Part shown: one piece after another, positions 8,466-16,540 of the stretch
Numbering within the stretch: the first letter of the stretch is position 1
How the letters are laid out: every line of letters begins with the position of its first letter
Assembly: GCA_000473305.1 (NCBI GenBank)
Contig: CP006772.1
Coordinates: 2,170,001-2,234,000, forward strand
Length of the DNA stretch: 64,000 nucleotides
Reading direction: 5' to 3'
From: Bacteroidales bacterium CF
GTDB lineage: Bacteria; Bacteroidota; Bacteroidia; Bacteroidales; UBA932
The notes under the pieces: generated by a model
The model's database searches: none
What the model was told of the DNA's origin: nothing
Seen by the model: only the letters and a program-made list of their open reading frames with translations
Position numbers and translations under genes: made by a program

Positions 8466-9752
8466 CTAAACATACTGCTCATAAGCTCCGAGATCGAGAA
8501 ATCCGTGGCCTGAGAGGTTAAAGAGTATCACTTCACTCTTTCCGCTCTCTCGGGCTTTTAAAGCCTCTATTATTGTTGCAGCAATTGCATGTGTAGACTC
8601 GGGTGCCGGAATAATACCCTCACTTCTGGCAAAGAGTATTCCTGCATCAAAGGCCTCCTTTTGCTCTATTGCGCAACTGTCAAGATATCCGTCCTGCTTG
8701 AGCTGGCTAACGATTCTTCCGCCGCCGTGGTAACGAAGGCCGGCAGCATGTATCTGCTCGGGCTGGAAATCATGGCCAAGTGTGTACATCGGAATCAGCG
8801 GTGTCATCCCCGCAGTATCGCCAAAATCATATTCAAGCTTGCCCTTGGTGAGCTTCGGACATGCTGCCGGCTCAGCCGCAATCAGTTTCACATCACGCCC
8901 CTCTGTCAATTTGTGCCTGAGGAAAGGAAAAGAGATTCCCGAAAAATTCGATCCGCCTCCGAAACATGCAATCACCTTGTCAGGATACTCTCCTGCCATC
9001 TCCATCTGCTTCTCAGCCTCTAGACCGATGATTGTCTGGTGCATTAAAACGTGACTCAGTACACTGCCTAAAGTATATCTGGTGTTTGGCTGTGTCACGG
9101 CTCTCTCTACCGCTTCAGATATGGCTATTCCCAGGCTTCCTCCGTTTGTCGGATCTTCTGACAAAACCTTTTTCCCGTACTGAGTCAGCTCACAAGGTGA
9201 AGCATAAACATCCGCCCCGTAGGTCTTCATCACAACCTTACGGTATGGTTTGGCATTATAGCTGTTTTTGACCATAAAGACCTCCAGTTTTAGTCCGAAA
9301 TGCCTGCAAGCAATACTCATTGCGGAGCCCCATTGACCGGCACCTGTCTCAGTTGTTATACTGGTGATTCCCTGAATATGGTTATAATACGCCTGTGGTA
9401 GAGCAGAGTTAAGCTTGTGAGATCCTACCGGACTTACACTCTCGTTCTTGTAATATATTTTTGCCGGTGTGTCCAGTGCTTTCTCAAGAGCGTAGGCTCT
9501 CACAAGCGGAGTTGGCCTGTAGCTTTTATACAACTCTCTAACCTCATCAGGGATATCATGCCATCGTTTCTGAGAAAACTCCTGTTCAACCAGACCCTTT
9601 GCAAATAACCCTTCCATCTCTTCAGGGAGCAGGGGTTTTCTGGTCTGTGGGTTCAACATTGGTTGCGGCTGTACCGGCATGTCGGCAACAATGTTATACC
9701 ATTGTCTCGGCATTTCGTTCTCCGGCAGCATGATCATTTTTGGTGTCTTCAT
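8466..9752 (-). CDS. trpB: Tryptophan synthase beta subunit, TrpB2 type
   Basis: The 428-residue product (ATG 9752; a GTG three bases upstream is possible) is a PLP enzyme of the TrpB2 branch, which is longer than the usual 390-400 residue TrpB1. It condenses indole with serine to tryptophan. The PLP lysine is Lys113 in GSHKLNSAL, and the phosphate-binding loop is ACFGGGSNFSG. No trpA or other trp gene is near, typical of TrpB2, which often works alone as an indole-salvage enzyme. The gene stands behind a trp leader peptide and terminator, which strongly supports a tryptophan-related function and attenuation control. Confidence 0.93.
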   Translation of the reverse strand: MKTPKMIMLPENEMPRQWYNIVADMPVQPQPMLNPQTRKPLLPEEMEGLFAKGLVEQEFSQKRWHDIPDEVRELYKSYRPTPLVRAYALEKALDTPAKIYYKNESVSPVGSHKLNSALPQAYYNHIQGITSITTETGAGQWGSAMSIACRHFGLKLEVFMVKNSYNAKPYRKVVMKTYGADVYASPCELTQYGKKVLSEDPTNGGSLGIAISEAVERAVTQPNTRYTLGSVLSHVLMHQTIIGLEAEKQMEMAGEYPDKVIACFGGGSNFSGISFPFLRHKLTEGRDVKLIAAEPAACPKLTKGKLEYDFGDTAGMTPLIPMYTLGHDFQPEQIHAAGLRYHGGGRIVSQLKQDGYLDSCAIEQKEAFDAGILFARSEGIIPAPESTHAIAATIIEALKARESGKSEVILFNLSGHGFLDLGAYEQYV

Positions 9753-9786
9753 CACTGATTAGATTAACTGTTTTTGAATTGATATT

Positions 9787-9817
9787 AAAAAAAAAGCCCG
9801 ACGCGTGAGCGTCGGGC
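9787..9817 (-). terminator. trp attenuator terminator
   Basis: On the minus strand a perfect 9-bp stem, GCCCGACGC (9817-9809) with GCGTCGGGC (9804-9796), closes a four-base loop and is followed by nine Us (9795-9787). It lies 29 bases after the leader stop codon and 34 bases before ATG 9752. The sequence GCTCAC at its apex (9810-9805) is complementary to GTGAGC inside the leader peptide (9870-9865), giving a candidate antiterminator. Confidence 0.9.
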
Positions 9818-9846
9818 CATTATATATATATCGGGTTAAATCCTAA

Positions 9847-9912
9847 CTATACACAAAAAGCAGTGCTCACAGCCATTTCTGTACTGTGCCACCACCAATT
9901 CTGTGTAAACAT
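9847..9912 (-). CDS. trpL: trp operon leader peptide with three tandem Trp codons
   Basis: A 21-codon frame from ATG 9912 to TAG 9849-9847 encodes a peptide starting MFTQNWWWHSTEM. The three consecutive TGG codons are 6-8 (9897-9889), a density not expected by chance in 21 codons. It lies between a full Bacteroidota promoter and an intrinsic terminator in front of trpB2. By the known mechanism of Trp attenuators, a ribosome stalled at WWW leaves downstream codons 15-16 (GTGAGC) free to pair with the terminator apex, allowing read-through when tryptophanyl-tRNA is scarce. Pairing scheme is inferred. Confidence 0.9.
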   Translation of the reverse strand: MFTQNWWWHSTEMAVSTAFCV

Positions 9913-9927
9913 TGTTTTCATACGTTG

Positions 9928-9960
9928 CAAAGATAGAAATATATCTTTTGAAGAAGCAAA
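9928..9960 (-). promoter_or_regulatory. Promoter of the trp leader
   Basis: On the minus strand TTTG (9960-9957), 21 bases, then TATCTTTG (9935-9928) match the Bacteroidota -33/-7 consensus fully. The leader ATG follows 15 bases downstream. Confidence 0.8.
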
Positions 9961-9991
9961 TAATCTGTTACATTTTTTTTATAATTTTTCA

Positions 9992-12331
9992 CTACTCCAA
10001 TACAATTTCCACATTGACAGCCTCTTCTACTGATTGCGATTTCACTTCAATTTTTAGCATTTTGGTAATCTGGTCAAATTGAGACTCGAACTTTTCACTT
10101 TTCACTATTTCACTTTTCACCTTTTCGCTTTTCACTTTTTCACTTTTCACTATTTCACTTTTCACTATTACACTCTTCACTTTAGTAATAGCCGGCAGCT
10201 CAAATGTGTATGAGCGTTCCTTTGGCTGACCTTTGTACTCGCCATTTGCCGGAGAGACCGTCAGGCTGACAATATTTCCCGTCCTTTTATAACGTAATTG
10301 AGTCGTTGCAAATTTGCCATTAGTATATTCAAGGCTCTCCCCGTCATCCTCGTAAAGGGTGTAGATATTGTCAGCTCCATCCTCTCCGGGATAGACTCTT
10401 AATACCAGATTTGAAAGAGGTGTGGATGCAGGTCTCATTGTGTAGGGTTGCATAGGTAAAATCCAGCCACCCTTGACAAAGAGCGGAAATGAATAAATAT
10501 CTTTCTTCACAACAGCTTCAGTACCCCCTTTATATTCGGTCGCATCAAAAAAATCAAACCATCTGTCACCTGCCGGGAACCACACTTTCTGTGACGCAAC
10601 AAGGTCCTTTCCCTCTCCCGCACTTGCAATCGGGGCTGCCAAAAGAAGGTCTCCGAACATGAATTGCTGAGGATTCTCATATGCCTGCTCAGAATTATTG
10701 TAATCTATATACATAGCCCTGTTGAGAGGAATCATAGTCTTATGTGTCTGCCAGATTGATGTGTACAGATATGGCATTATCTGCGAACGGAAATGGTATG
10801 CAATCCTGGTTGCATTCTTAGCCTGCTCTCCCCATATCCATGGTCTGCGGTCCAGATTTGCAGCTCTCTGTGAATGCACCCTGAGAGATGAACTCAATGC
10901 CCCGAACTGGGTCCAGCGTGTCATCATCTCCGGATTATCACCTCCATAAAAACCACCTATATCATGTGCCCAGAAGTAGCAGCCGGCATTTCCGCTTGTG
11001 GCGGTAAGCTCAATCTCAAAAGCAAGCGTTTCCCAGTTTGCATGAAGGTCTCCTGAAAACTGAATCGGATGCCTGTGATCACCCCAACCTGCCCATCTGC
11101 TGTATCCGGCACCTCTCATACCATCTCTTTGTGACTCATCATAGTAAAGTTTGTTAAGCCATGTGAGGTGATTCATGTTTGTCCCTCTGACAAACGGATA
11201 AAGATAATCCTGTTGCCAGTCAAGCCACCAGAATGCCACACCCATATCCCAACTCTCCTTATGTGCATATTTAAGGAAATTCTCCATATATCTCTTATCA
11301 GAAGCGTCAAACAGTATTGTCTCCCCGTTCGGCTCTCTTCCCATAGCCTTCATAAAATCGGCATACATACTCTCATTGGGTCTTATGCCGTCATGCGGGT
11401 GTTCGTTAAGTGAGACATGAATCTTGTCAGCTTTGAGCTTCCCGACCAGCCCCTGCGGGTCTGGAATCAGTGTTTTATTCCATGTATAGCCGGTCCAGCC
11501 ACGGTTGCTCGCATGACCTGTACCTACTTTTGCATCAACTGTATGCCAGTCCATGTCAAAAACGAGATTATCCAACGGGAAATCGTTCTCTTTATACTCC
11601 CGGACTATCTGTTCAAACTCATTTGCAGTATATGGCCAGTACCTGCAGTACCAGACTCCGTGGACATACTTACGGGTCATTGGCGCATGCCCTGATATCG
11701 CTCCCAGATCCATAAGTGCGGCTTTGTAGTCATTACCGTAAACGAAACAGTAGAGGTCCTGGACATGTGATTTGTCCCGCTGCGCTATCCAGTTGTTTAC
11801 AAGTATCTCTTTTCCCGTGTCGTTTATTATGTACCAGCCGTCTTTGCTCAGAAGACCTTCATTGAGAGGCACTCTCTTATCCACCCTGTCGAGGGTTGAT
11901 ATTGCTCCACCGAGATTGTTCTTATGAATGTTGCGAATGGTAAATTTCTTCTCCTCTCCCTTCAATTTGAAATATGCCGTGAAGTTGTGAATTCCGAACG
12001 GGAATCCGTCGTTTTCATATATCATTCTAAGGCATGATGTCTCAATCTGATACTTGTTTCCTTCAAGTTTCACGACCTTAAAGTCTGTCAACAAATTCTC
12101 TCTTGTGTAGGCAAACATTGTGGCAGAATCCAGGAATTTCCCCTCCTCTGCATACTCCAGTCTGAAAAGAGTCGGAGTTATCAATGTTATGCGGTTGTTA
12201 CCGAAAACTATCGGATTCTTAAACGAGGGATTTTTGCTCTCATCAAGCTGGCCGGCCGCTGAAATGGTTGTACATATCATGCCGGCAAATAGAATGGCGT
12301 ACAGAAAATACGCCGCCGTGAATCTTTTCAT
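9992..12331 (-). CDS. Glycoside hydrolase family 31, secreted
   Basis: The 779-residue product starts at ATG 12331 (a TTG at 12373 gives a poor leader) with a signal peptide ending near TTISAAGQ. GH31 features: LVFDMDWH, the nucleophile region FWWLDWQQD with Asp371, WAGWGDHRHPIQFSGD and HDIGGFYGGDNPE. GH31 enzymes are retaining alpha-glucosidases, alpha-xylosidases or, in some subgroups, alpha-galactosidases. In an operon with two beta-mannanases, removal of alpha-linked side chains is a reasonable inference. The C-terminus carries six VKS[EV][KI] pentapeptides absent from normal GH31 enzymes. Third gene of a GH5-GH26-GH31 operon. Confidence 0.9.
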   Translation of the reverse strand: MKRFTAAYFLYAILFAGMICTTISAAGQLDESKNPSFKNPIVFGNNRITLITPTLFRLEYAEEGKFLDSATMFAYTRENLLTDFKVVKLEGNKYQIETSCLRMIYENDGFPFGIHNFTAYFKLKGEEKKFTIRNIHKNNLGGAISTLDRVDKRVPLNEGLLSKDGWYIINDTGKEILVNNWIAQRDKSHVQDLYCFVYGNDYKAALMDLGAISGHAPMTRKYVHGVWYCRYWPYTANEFEQIVREYKENDFPLDNLVFDMDWHTVDAKVGTGHASNRGWTGYTWNKTLIPDPQGLVGKLKADKIHVSLNEHPHDGIRPNESMYADFMKAMGREPNGETILFDASDKRYMENFLKYAHKESWDMGVAFWWLDWQQDYLYPFVRGTNMNHLTWLNKLYYDESQRDGMRGAGYSRWAGWGDHRHPIQFSGDLHANWETLAFEIELTATSGNAGCYFWAHDIGGFYGGDNPEMMTRWTQFGALSSSLRVHSQRAANLDRRPWIWGEQAKNATRIAYHFRSQIMPYLYTSIWQTHKTMIPLNRAMYIDYNNSEQAYENPQQFMFGDLLLAAPIASAGEGKDLVASQKVWFPAGDRWFDFFDATEYKGGTEAVVKKDIYSFPLFVKGGWILPMQPYTMRPASTPLSNLVLRVYPGEDGADNIYTLYEDDGESLEYTNGKFATTQLRYKRTGNIVSLTVSPANGEYKGQPKERSYTFELPAITKVKSVIVKSEIVKSEKVKSEKVKSEIVKSEKFESQFDQITKMLKIEVKSQSVEEAVNVEIVLE
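10091..10180 (-). repeat. Six-unit 15-bp tandem repeat in the GH31 gene
   Basis: Six 15-base units of the form GTGAAAAGTGAAA plus two bases encode VKSVI, VKSEI, VKSEK, VKSEK, VKSEI, VKSEK in frame near the C-terminus. Each unit also contains an 8-9 base internal repeat (GTGAAAA), making slippage likely; a 15-base change keeps the frame. Confidence 0.85.
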
Positions 12332-12359
12332 CCGGGAAATATTTTGAGTTAAATGAGCC

Positions 12360-12367
12360 CAAATATA
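12360..12367 (-). promoter_or_regulatory. Possible internal -7 element (TATATTTG) for the GH31 gene
   Basis: Minus-strand TATATTTG lies 28 bases before ATG 12331, with a TTG 18 bases further upstream. It may give GH31 expression independent of the upstream mannanase genes. Confidence 0.4.
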
Positions 12368-12398
12368 ACACAAATATTTTTATCTCAACAGTTCGCTG

Positions 12399-13526
12399 CT
12401 ATTTCAGGTCATTTAAAAACAGAGTCTCCGGCAAGTCATAGAACTTCAGAAAATCTTCTGCAGAGTGCTCCCCCGGGAATGGGGCATAGTAGTGTCTCTT
12501 CTGGTTATGAGCATTTCTCCACACAAGCAGATAGCATATACCAGATCCTTTTACACCATTCATAAGAGTCTTTGTCCACCAATCCTTGTCGGGAATTGCC
12601 TCGTACCCGGTCTCCGTAACAGCAATCAGTTTATTATGCTTGATGCCCAGCTCCTTCAGCATGGCCATATCACTCTTTATTGCCTTAAGGTATGTATCCC
12701 TGGCAGCACCTTCTCCAAACTGATATCCGTCATATCCCAGAATATCGACATAATCATCTCCGGGATAATTACGCATGTACCCGTCTTTATCAGTCCCGAG
12801 ATTAGGTGAATATGCCCAGATAAGATTAGTCAGCCCTTTTGATATTAGATATTTATATGTCATTCTCCACATTTGCTTATAATCATCCGGGGTTGAATCC
12901 TGAACTCCCCACCAGAACCATTTCTCTGTATGTTCATGATACGGACGGAAAATAAGAGGAATCAGGTTTCCATTATCATCCTTAAGCTCAATAATGTAAT
13001 CTGCTATTTTGTCCAGCCATTTTAGGTACTTAACGTGCCCGGGATGACCCGGAAGAATGTATCTTATCACTGAGTCCTGGGCACTGTCCCACGAGGTCCC
13101 GTTTGTGAGAGGATTACGTTGATGCCAGCTGAGTGTGACAATGCCTCCCATTTTATGATGAGCCTTTATCGCCTCTCTCATTAAGTCAAATTGCACTCCG
13201 TCAAGATTGGCGGAAAGTCCCAACTCAATGCCTCCAAGATCACATCCGAGAACTGCAGGAAAATCACCGCATACATCCTTTATATCACTTCTCCATGGAG
13301 CCGTTTTGTCCGCTTCTCCCCTTACCCAGTTTTTACCATAGAAATAACTATCCTGGTGGCCGAAACAGAACTCTCCGTCGGAGGCAGCTTTTGCCAGTTT
13401 TTTCATCACGATTTCCTTTGAATTGTCCTGCTCTTTTTTAATACCGGCCTTAACAGAAGTCAGAGAGAGAGCGATGATTATTGCAGAAATCATTACTAAG
13501 CCGAAACCTCGAAAATAAGATGTCAT
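12399..13526 (-). CDS. Glycoside hydrolase family 26 beta-mannanase
   Basis: The 375-residue product begins at ATG 13526 with a hydrophobic signal segment (residues about 8-27). GH26 motifs: RPYHEHTEKWFWWG with acid/base Glu198, and AVTETG with nucleophile Glu305. Known GH26 enzymes mostly hydrolyse beta-1,4-mannan. Its start codon overlaps the stop of the GH5 gene by four bases (ATGA), so the two are translationally coupled. Like the GH5 it is exported, which suggests sequential cleavage of mannan outside the cytoplasm. Confidence 0.92.
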   Translation of the reverse strand: MTSYFRGFGLVMISAIIIALSLTSVKAGIKKEQDNSKEIVMKKLAKAASDGEFCFGHQDSYFYGKNWVRGEADKTAPWRSDIKDVCGDFPAVLGCDLGGIELGLSANLDGVQFDLMREAIKAHHKMGGIVTLSWHQRNPLTNGTSWDSAQDSVIRYILPGHPGHVKYLKWLDKIADYIIELKDDNGNLIPLIFRPYHEHTEKWFWWGVQDSTPDDYKQMWRMTYKYLISKGLTNLIWAYSPNLGTDKDGYMRNYPGDDYVDILGYDGYQFGEGAARDTYLKAIKSDMAMLKELGIKHNKLIAVTETGYEAIPDKDWWTKTLMNGVKGSGICYLLVWRNAHNQKRHYYAPFPGEHSAEDFLKFYDLPETLFLNDLK

Positions 13527-14821
13527 TTTATACTTGATTTAATTTCTTTATTATAATCCCTTATCAACATGATAGTTGTGGTGTCAATGGCAAACACCGT
13601 ATTAAGTCCCTGTGGCTCCTGAGCCGGATCACCACAGTAGTCATCACCTACTTTCCAAAATGGATTTGCCGGATCAGTCCTCGCAAATCCACCCCAGGCC
13701 CAAAAGTTGCAACCTGCAATAAATCCTCTATTGCGTACATTTTCAAGTAACCTGTCAAATATGTACTTGTAATATGTATCCCTCGATTTGGCCGGGGATC
13801 CCGGTGTAAAGAGAAAATTGTCACGAGGCAGACCAAACTCCTCAATCACCATTGGCTTGCTTAGCTTTTCAGAAACGGCTATGTGCGTTTGGATATACTT
13901 TTCTGTATTTGCTATTGCATTGTCTAACATTTGCGGTATGCTGTCCTTGGTAACCCAGCCCCAGTTATATGGCCAAATATGAAGGTTTATGTAATCGATT
14001 TCCGGGTATGAATGAATCTTTTCAAGAAGCATTGTATCTTTCTCACAACCGTATAACCCCTCACTTCCTGTAGAAACCATATGATTTGAGTCAATGGATT
14101 TTATTAGCCGTGCCACATCACCTATCCAGATTGCAAACAGCTCTTTATTTTCATCACTAAAGGCTCTCGGCTCGTTTCCAACCTGCCATGAGAAAATTAC
14201 AGGATCATCTTTGTAGGCAACACCTGTTATACTGTTCTTTCTGGAAACGATATCCCTGACATAGTTGGCAAAAAGCGCCTTACAACTGTCACTCTGCTGA
14301 AATTGTGCCACATAGGCCACATACGCATCATAGCCGTCAATATTCGGCAATGGCGCTTTACCGTGTCCTGTCCATTGAAGGTACTGTGAGTAACCGCCCG
14401 ACCATTCCCATGAATTGTTAAGATAAAGGACAGCATTCATATCCCTCTTTCCCAATTCAGCCAGAAACCTGTCCAGGCCTATTAAAATAGTGTCGTTGTA
14501 TACACCGGGAGACACCTGAAGTGTGGGCTCAACCTTTGAATTGACACCTCTTTCGCCGTCAGAACCTACAAGAACCCTTAAGTTTTCGACTCCTGCCTCC
14601 TTCAAAAAATCCAACTCTCTGGCCAAGCGCATAGTATCTCCGCCCAGACCCTCCGATGCGAGAATAGCCCCGTACCAAAAGTTAGCGCCTATGTAGTAGT
14701 AAGGTTTCCCATTTTTTATAAAATGACCGTTTTCTACCTTAACGAATTTACTCTCCGGAATGTTGCCTGCACATGACGATAGTGTGGCAATAAGTATGAA
14801 TGTAAGTGTGCGTAGTTTCAT
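13523..14821 (-). CDS. Glycoside hydrolase family 5 mannanase-like lipoprotein
   Basis: The 432-residue product starts at ATG 14821 with a lipobox LSSC at residue 17. The N-terminal GANFWYG and the motif WQVGNEPRAF (acid/base Glu217) together with VIEEFG (nucleophile Glu328) point to GH5, most like subfamily 7 endo-beta-mannanases. It is the first gene of the GH5-GH26-GH31 operon. No SusC/SusD pair is adjacent, so this is not a classical PUL. Subfamily and substrate are inferred from motifs and context. Confidence 0.9.
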   Translation of the reverse strand: MKLRTLTFILIATLSSCAGNIPESKFVKVENGHFIKNGKPYYYIGANFWYGAILASEGLGGDTMRLARELDFLKEAGVENLRVLVGSDGERGVNSKVEPTLQVSPGVYNDTILIGLDRFLAELGKRDMNAVLYLNNSWEWSGGYSQYLQWTGHGKAPLPNIDGYDAYVAYVAQFQQSDSCKALFANYVRDIVSRKNSITGVAYKDDPVIFSWQVGNEPRAFSDENKELFAIWIGDVARLIKSIDSNHMVSTGSEGLYGCEKDTMLLEKIHSYPEIDYINLHIWPYNWGWVTKDSIPQMLDNAIANTEKYIQTHIAVSEKLSKPMVIEEFGLPRDNFLFTPGSPAKSRDTYYKYIFDRLLENVRNRGFIAGCNFWAWGGFARTDPANPFWKVGDDYCGDPAQEPQGLNTVFAIDTTTIMLIRDYNKEIKSSIK

Positions 14822-14926
14822 AGATTAAGATTTATTTATTGTAAATTTAAGTGCCCTTAGTACGAGATACAAATATTATTTTGTCGAATATTGATACTAT
14901 TTTTGCATTACTCATAAAATTCCCGG

Positions 14927-15793
14927 ATGATGGATAAGAAACTACAAAAGATAATGATCAACCTACAAAAAGTTGAGTTGACAGAGCACCATGTTTATAT
15001 GCGCCTTGCCGAAAGAAGCAAGGATCCCGGAAATGCCGCAATCCTCAGAAAGATAGGTATGCAGGAAAAGGGACACTCTCAATATTGGCAGAAAAAGACA
15101 GGAGTTGAGGTGAAGCCTGACAGGTGGATTATCTGGAAAAGGGTTCTTTTAGCGACACTCCTTGGGCCGACTTTTGTCCTAAAGCTTATGGAAAAGAGAG
15201 AGGGTACGGGCTCTAAAGTATATAACGATCTGTCAAGTGTTTATCCGGAGACGTTACAGTTTGCCGAGGATGAGAAGGCTCATGAGAAAGAGATTCTCGA
15301 CATGATTCACGAAGAGAAACTTCAATATGTCGGCTCGATAGTCCTTGGGTTGAATGACGCTTTGGTAGAGCTGACCGGTGCACTTGCCGGATTTACACTG
15401 GCCCTTGGCGAGACAAAGATTATTTCACTTGCCGGTTTGGTAACCGGAATCTCGGCGGCACTTTCTATGGCTGCTTCAGACTACCTTTCTTCAAAGGCCG
15501 AGGGAGATTCAAGAGCAGGAAAATCAGCAATATATACAGGAGTAGCATATCTGATAACAGTTATTTTGCTAATCCTCCCATTCCTGCTTCTTGCCAGTAA
15601 ATTCATGGCACTCGGAATCACACTCACAACAGTTGTACTCATAATTTTCTGTTTCAACTATTATATATCCGTTGCAAAAGATCTGAATTTCAAGGCAAGA
15701 TTCCTTGAGATGACATTCATCAGCCTTGGTGTTGCCACATTCTCATTTTTTGTGGGTTATCTCCTGAAATCAGTTCTTGGAGTGGACGCATAG
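14927..15793 (+). CDS. Ferritin-like domain fused to VIT1/CCC1 metal transporter (MbfA-like)
   Basis: The 288-residue product (ATG 14927; a second ATG is at 14930) has an N-terminal four-helix ferritin/rubrerythrin-like domain (residues about 5-130) with Glu/His ligands in VELTEHHVYMRLAE, MQEKGHSQYW and EDEKAHEKEIL. A VIT1/CCC1 membrane domain with about five TM segments follows (about 138-288), starting IVLGLNDALVELTGALAG. MbfA of alphaproteobacteria has this architecture and exports iron; iron or manganese efflux with a metal-sensing/oxidising head is the likely role. It is monocistronic or reads into the next gene across a hairpin at 15828-15896. Confidence 0.85.
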   Translation: MMDKKLQKIMINLQKVELTEHHVYMRLAERSKDPGNAAILRKIGMQEKGHSQYWQKKTGVEVKPDRWIIWKRVLLATLLGPTFVLKLMEKREGTGSKVYNDLSSVYPETLQFAEDEKAHEKEILDMIHEEKLQYVGSIVLGLNDALVELTGALAGFTLALGETKIISLAGLVTGISAALSMAASDYLSSKAEGDSRAGKSAIYTGVAYLITVILLILPFLLLASKFMALGITLTTVVLIIFCFNYYISVAKDLNFKARFLEMTFISLGVATFSFFVGYLLKSVLGVDA

Positions 15794-15827
15794 CGAGTCT
15801 TTCACATCGAAAGCCGCCACTATGATA

Positions 15828-15896
15828 TTTCAGAATAATTTATAACTTTGTTTCGCAACGAAAAGAGTGCTTATTGCATTTATAATTATTCTGAAA
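15828..15896 (+). promoter_or_regulatory. 13-bp perfect inverted repeat covering a start codon, with an internal promoter element
   Basis: TTTCAGAATAATT (15828-15840) is the exact reverse complement of AATTATTCTGAAA (15884-15896); the last base is the A of the ATG at 15896. The loop contains a small TTTCG-CAA-CGAAA hairpin and a TAACTTTG -7 element (15843-15850). RNA read through from the VIT1 gene would hide the start codon; RNA started at the internal promoter would lack the left arm. Confidence 0.5.
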
Positions 15897-16519
15897 TGAA
15901 AAAAGTTTCGATTCTGTTAACATTTTTTTTTGCCGCGGCTGCTATAACAGCCAACGCCCAGACAGCCAGCCCGAAATTGATTGACAGCTTCAACCCATCA
16001 ATTGTAAGGAGCGTTTATGAAATCATCAGGCACATACCCTTGAATGAAGCAAAACAGATTGCTCTTGCCCGGGCAATAGAGCAGGAAGACTCTCTTTTTG
16101 CAGATTTACTGAGAAAGGAGCAGGTATTGGGGACTAAAAGCCATAAAACCCTAAGCGATCTTCGTAAAAAAAACTTGCAGACCATTCTCTCCGAAAACGA
16201 GTTGGATCAGTATTACAGAGGAATCAGTGACACTGATGCAGAAGCTCTTGCCGTTATAGCAAGAGAGACAATCAACCCGCAGATAAATGGCGGTTACCAG
16301 GACGGAAAATTCATTTATGCCTCTTTTTATAAGATTTATCTCGAAAGCAAGGTGGCTGAGCTTAAATATGCCGACGACCCCGCCAGACTCAAAACAGCTC
16401 TTAAAAAAATAAGGGAGGATGAGTTCAAGGTTCTGCTTGATAAAAGCGGAATAGTGGCAACAGATGAGCTTAAAGGCTCTCGTGCATGGGCATTCAAGCC
16501 AAACACTCCTGTCAGATAA
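15896..16519 (+). CDS. Uncharacterised secreted helical protein
   Basis: The 207-residue product starts at ATG 15896 (MKKVSILLTFFFAAAAITANAQ is a clear signal peptide; a TTG at 15848 is not credible). The mature part is predicted mostly helical and charged, with no motif I recognise. It lies 21 bases upstream of the sulfatase and may be cotranscribed with the sulfatase-anSME pair, which could place it in sulfated-substrate handling, but nothing in the sequence proves this. Its start codon sits inside a 13-bp inverted repeat. Confidence 0.7.
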   Translation: MKKVSILLTFFFAAAAITANAQTASPKLIDSFNPSIVRSVYEIIRHIPLNEAKQIALARAIEQEDSLFADLLRKEQVLGTKSHKTLSDLRKKNLQTILSENELDQYYRGISDTDAEALAVIARETINPQINGGYQDGKFIYASFYKIYLESKVAELKYADDPARLKTALKKIREDEFKVLLDKSGIVATDELKGSRAWAFKPNTPVR

Positions 16520-16540
16520 TCACTACAAAATTGCAAAACA

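Noticed and set aside
9787-9912. T-box or tryptophan riboswitch instead of a leader peptide
   Set aside because: No T-box consensus; the three tandem Trp codons and overlapping complementarity fit ribosome-mediated attenuation better.
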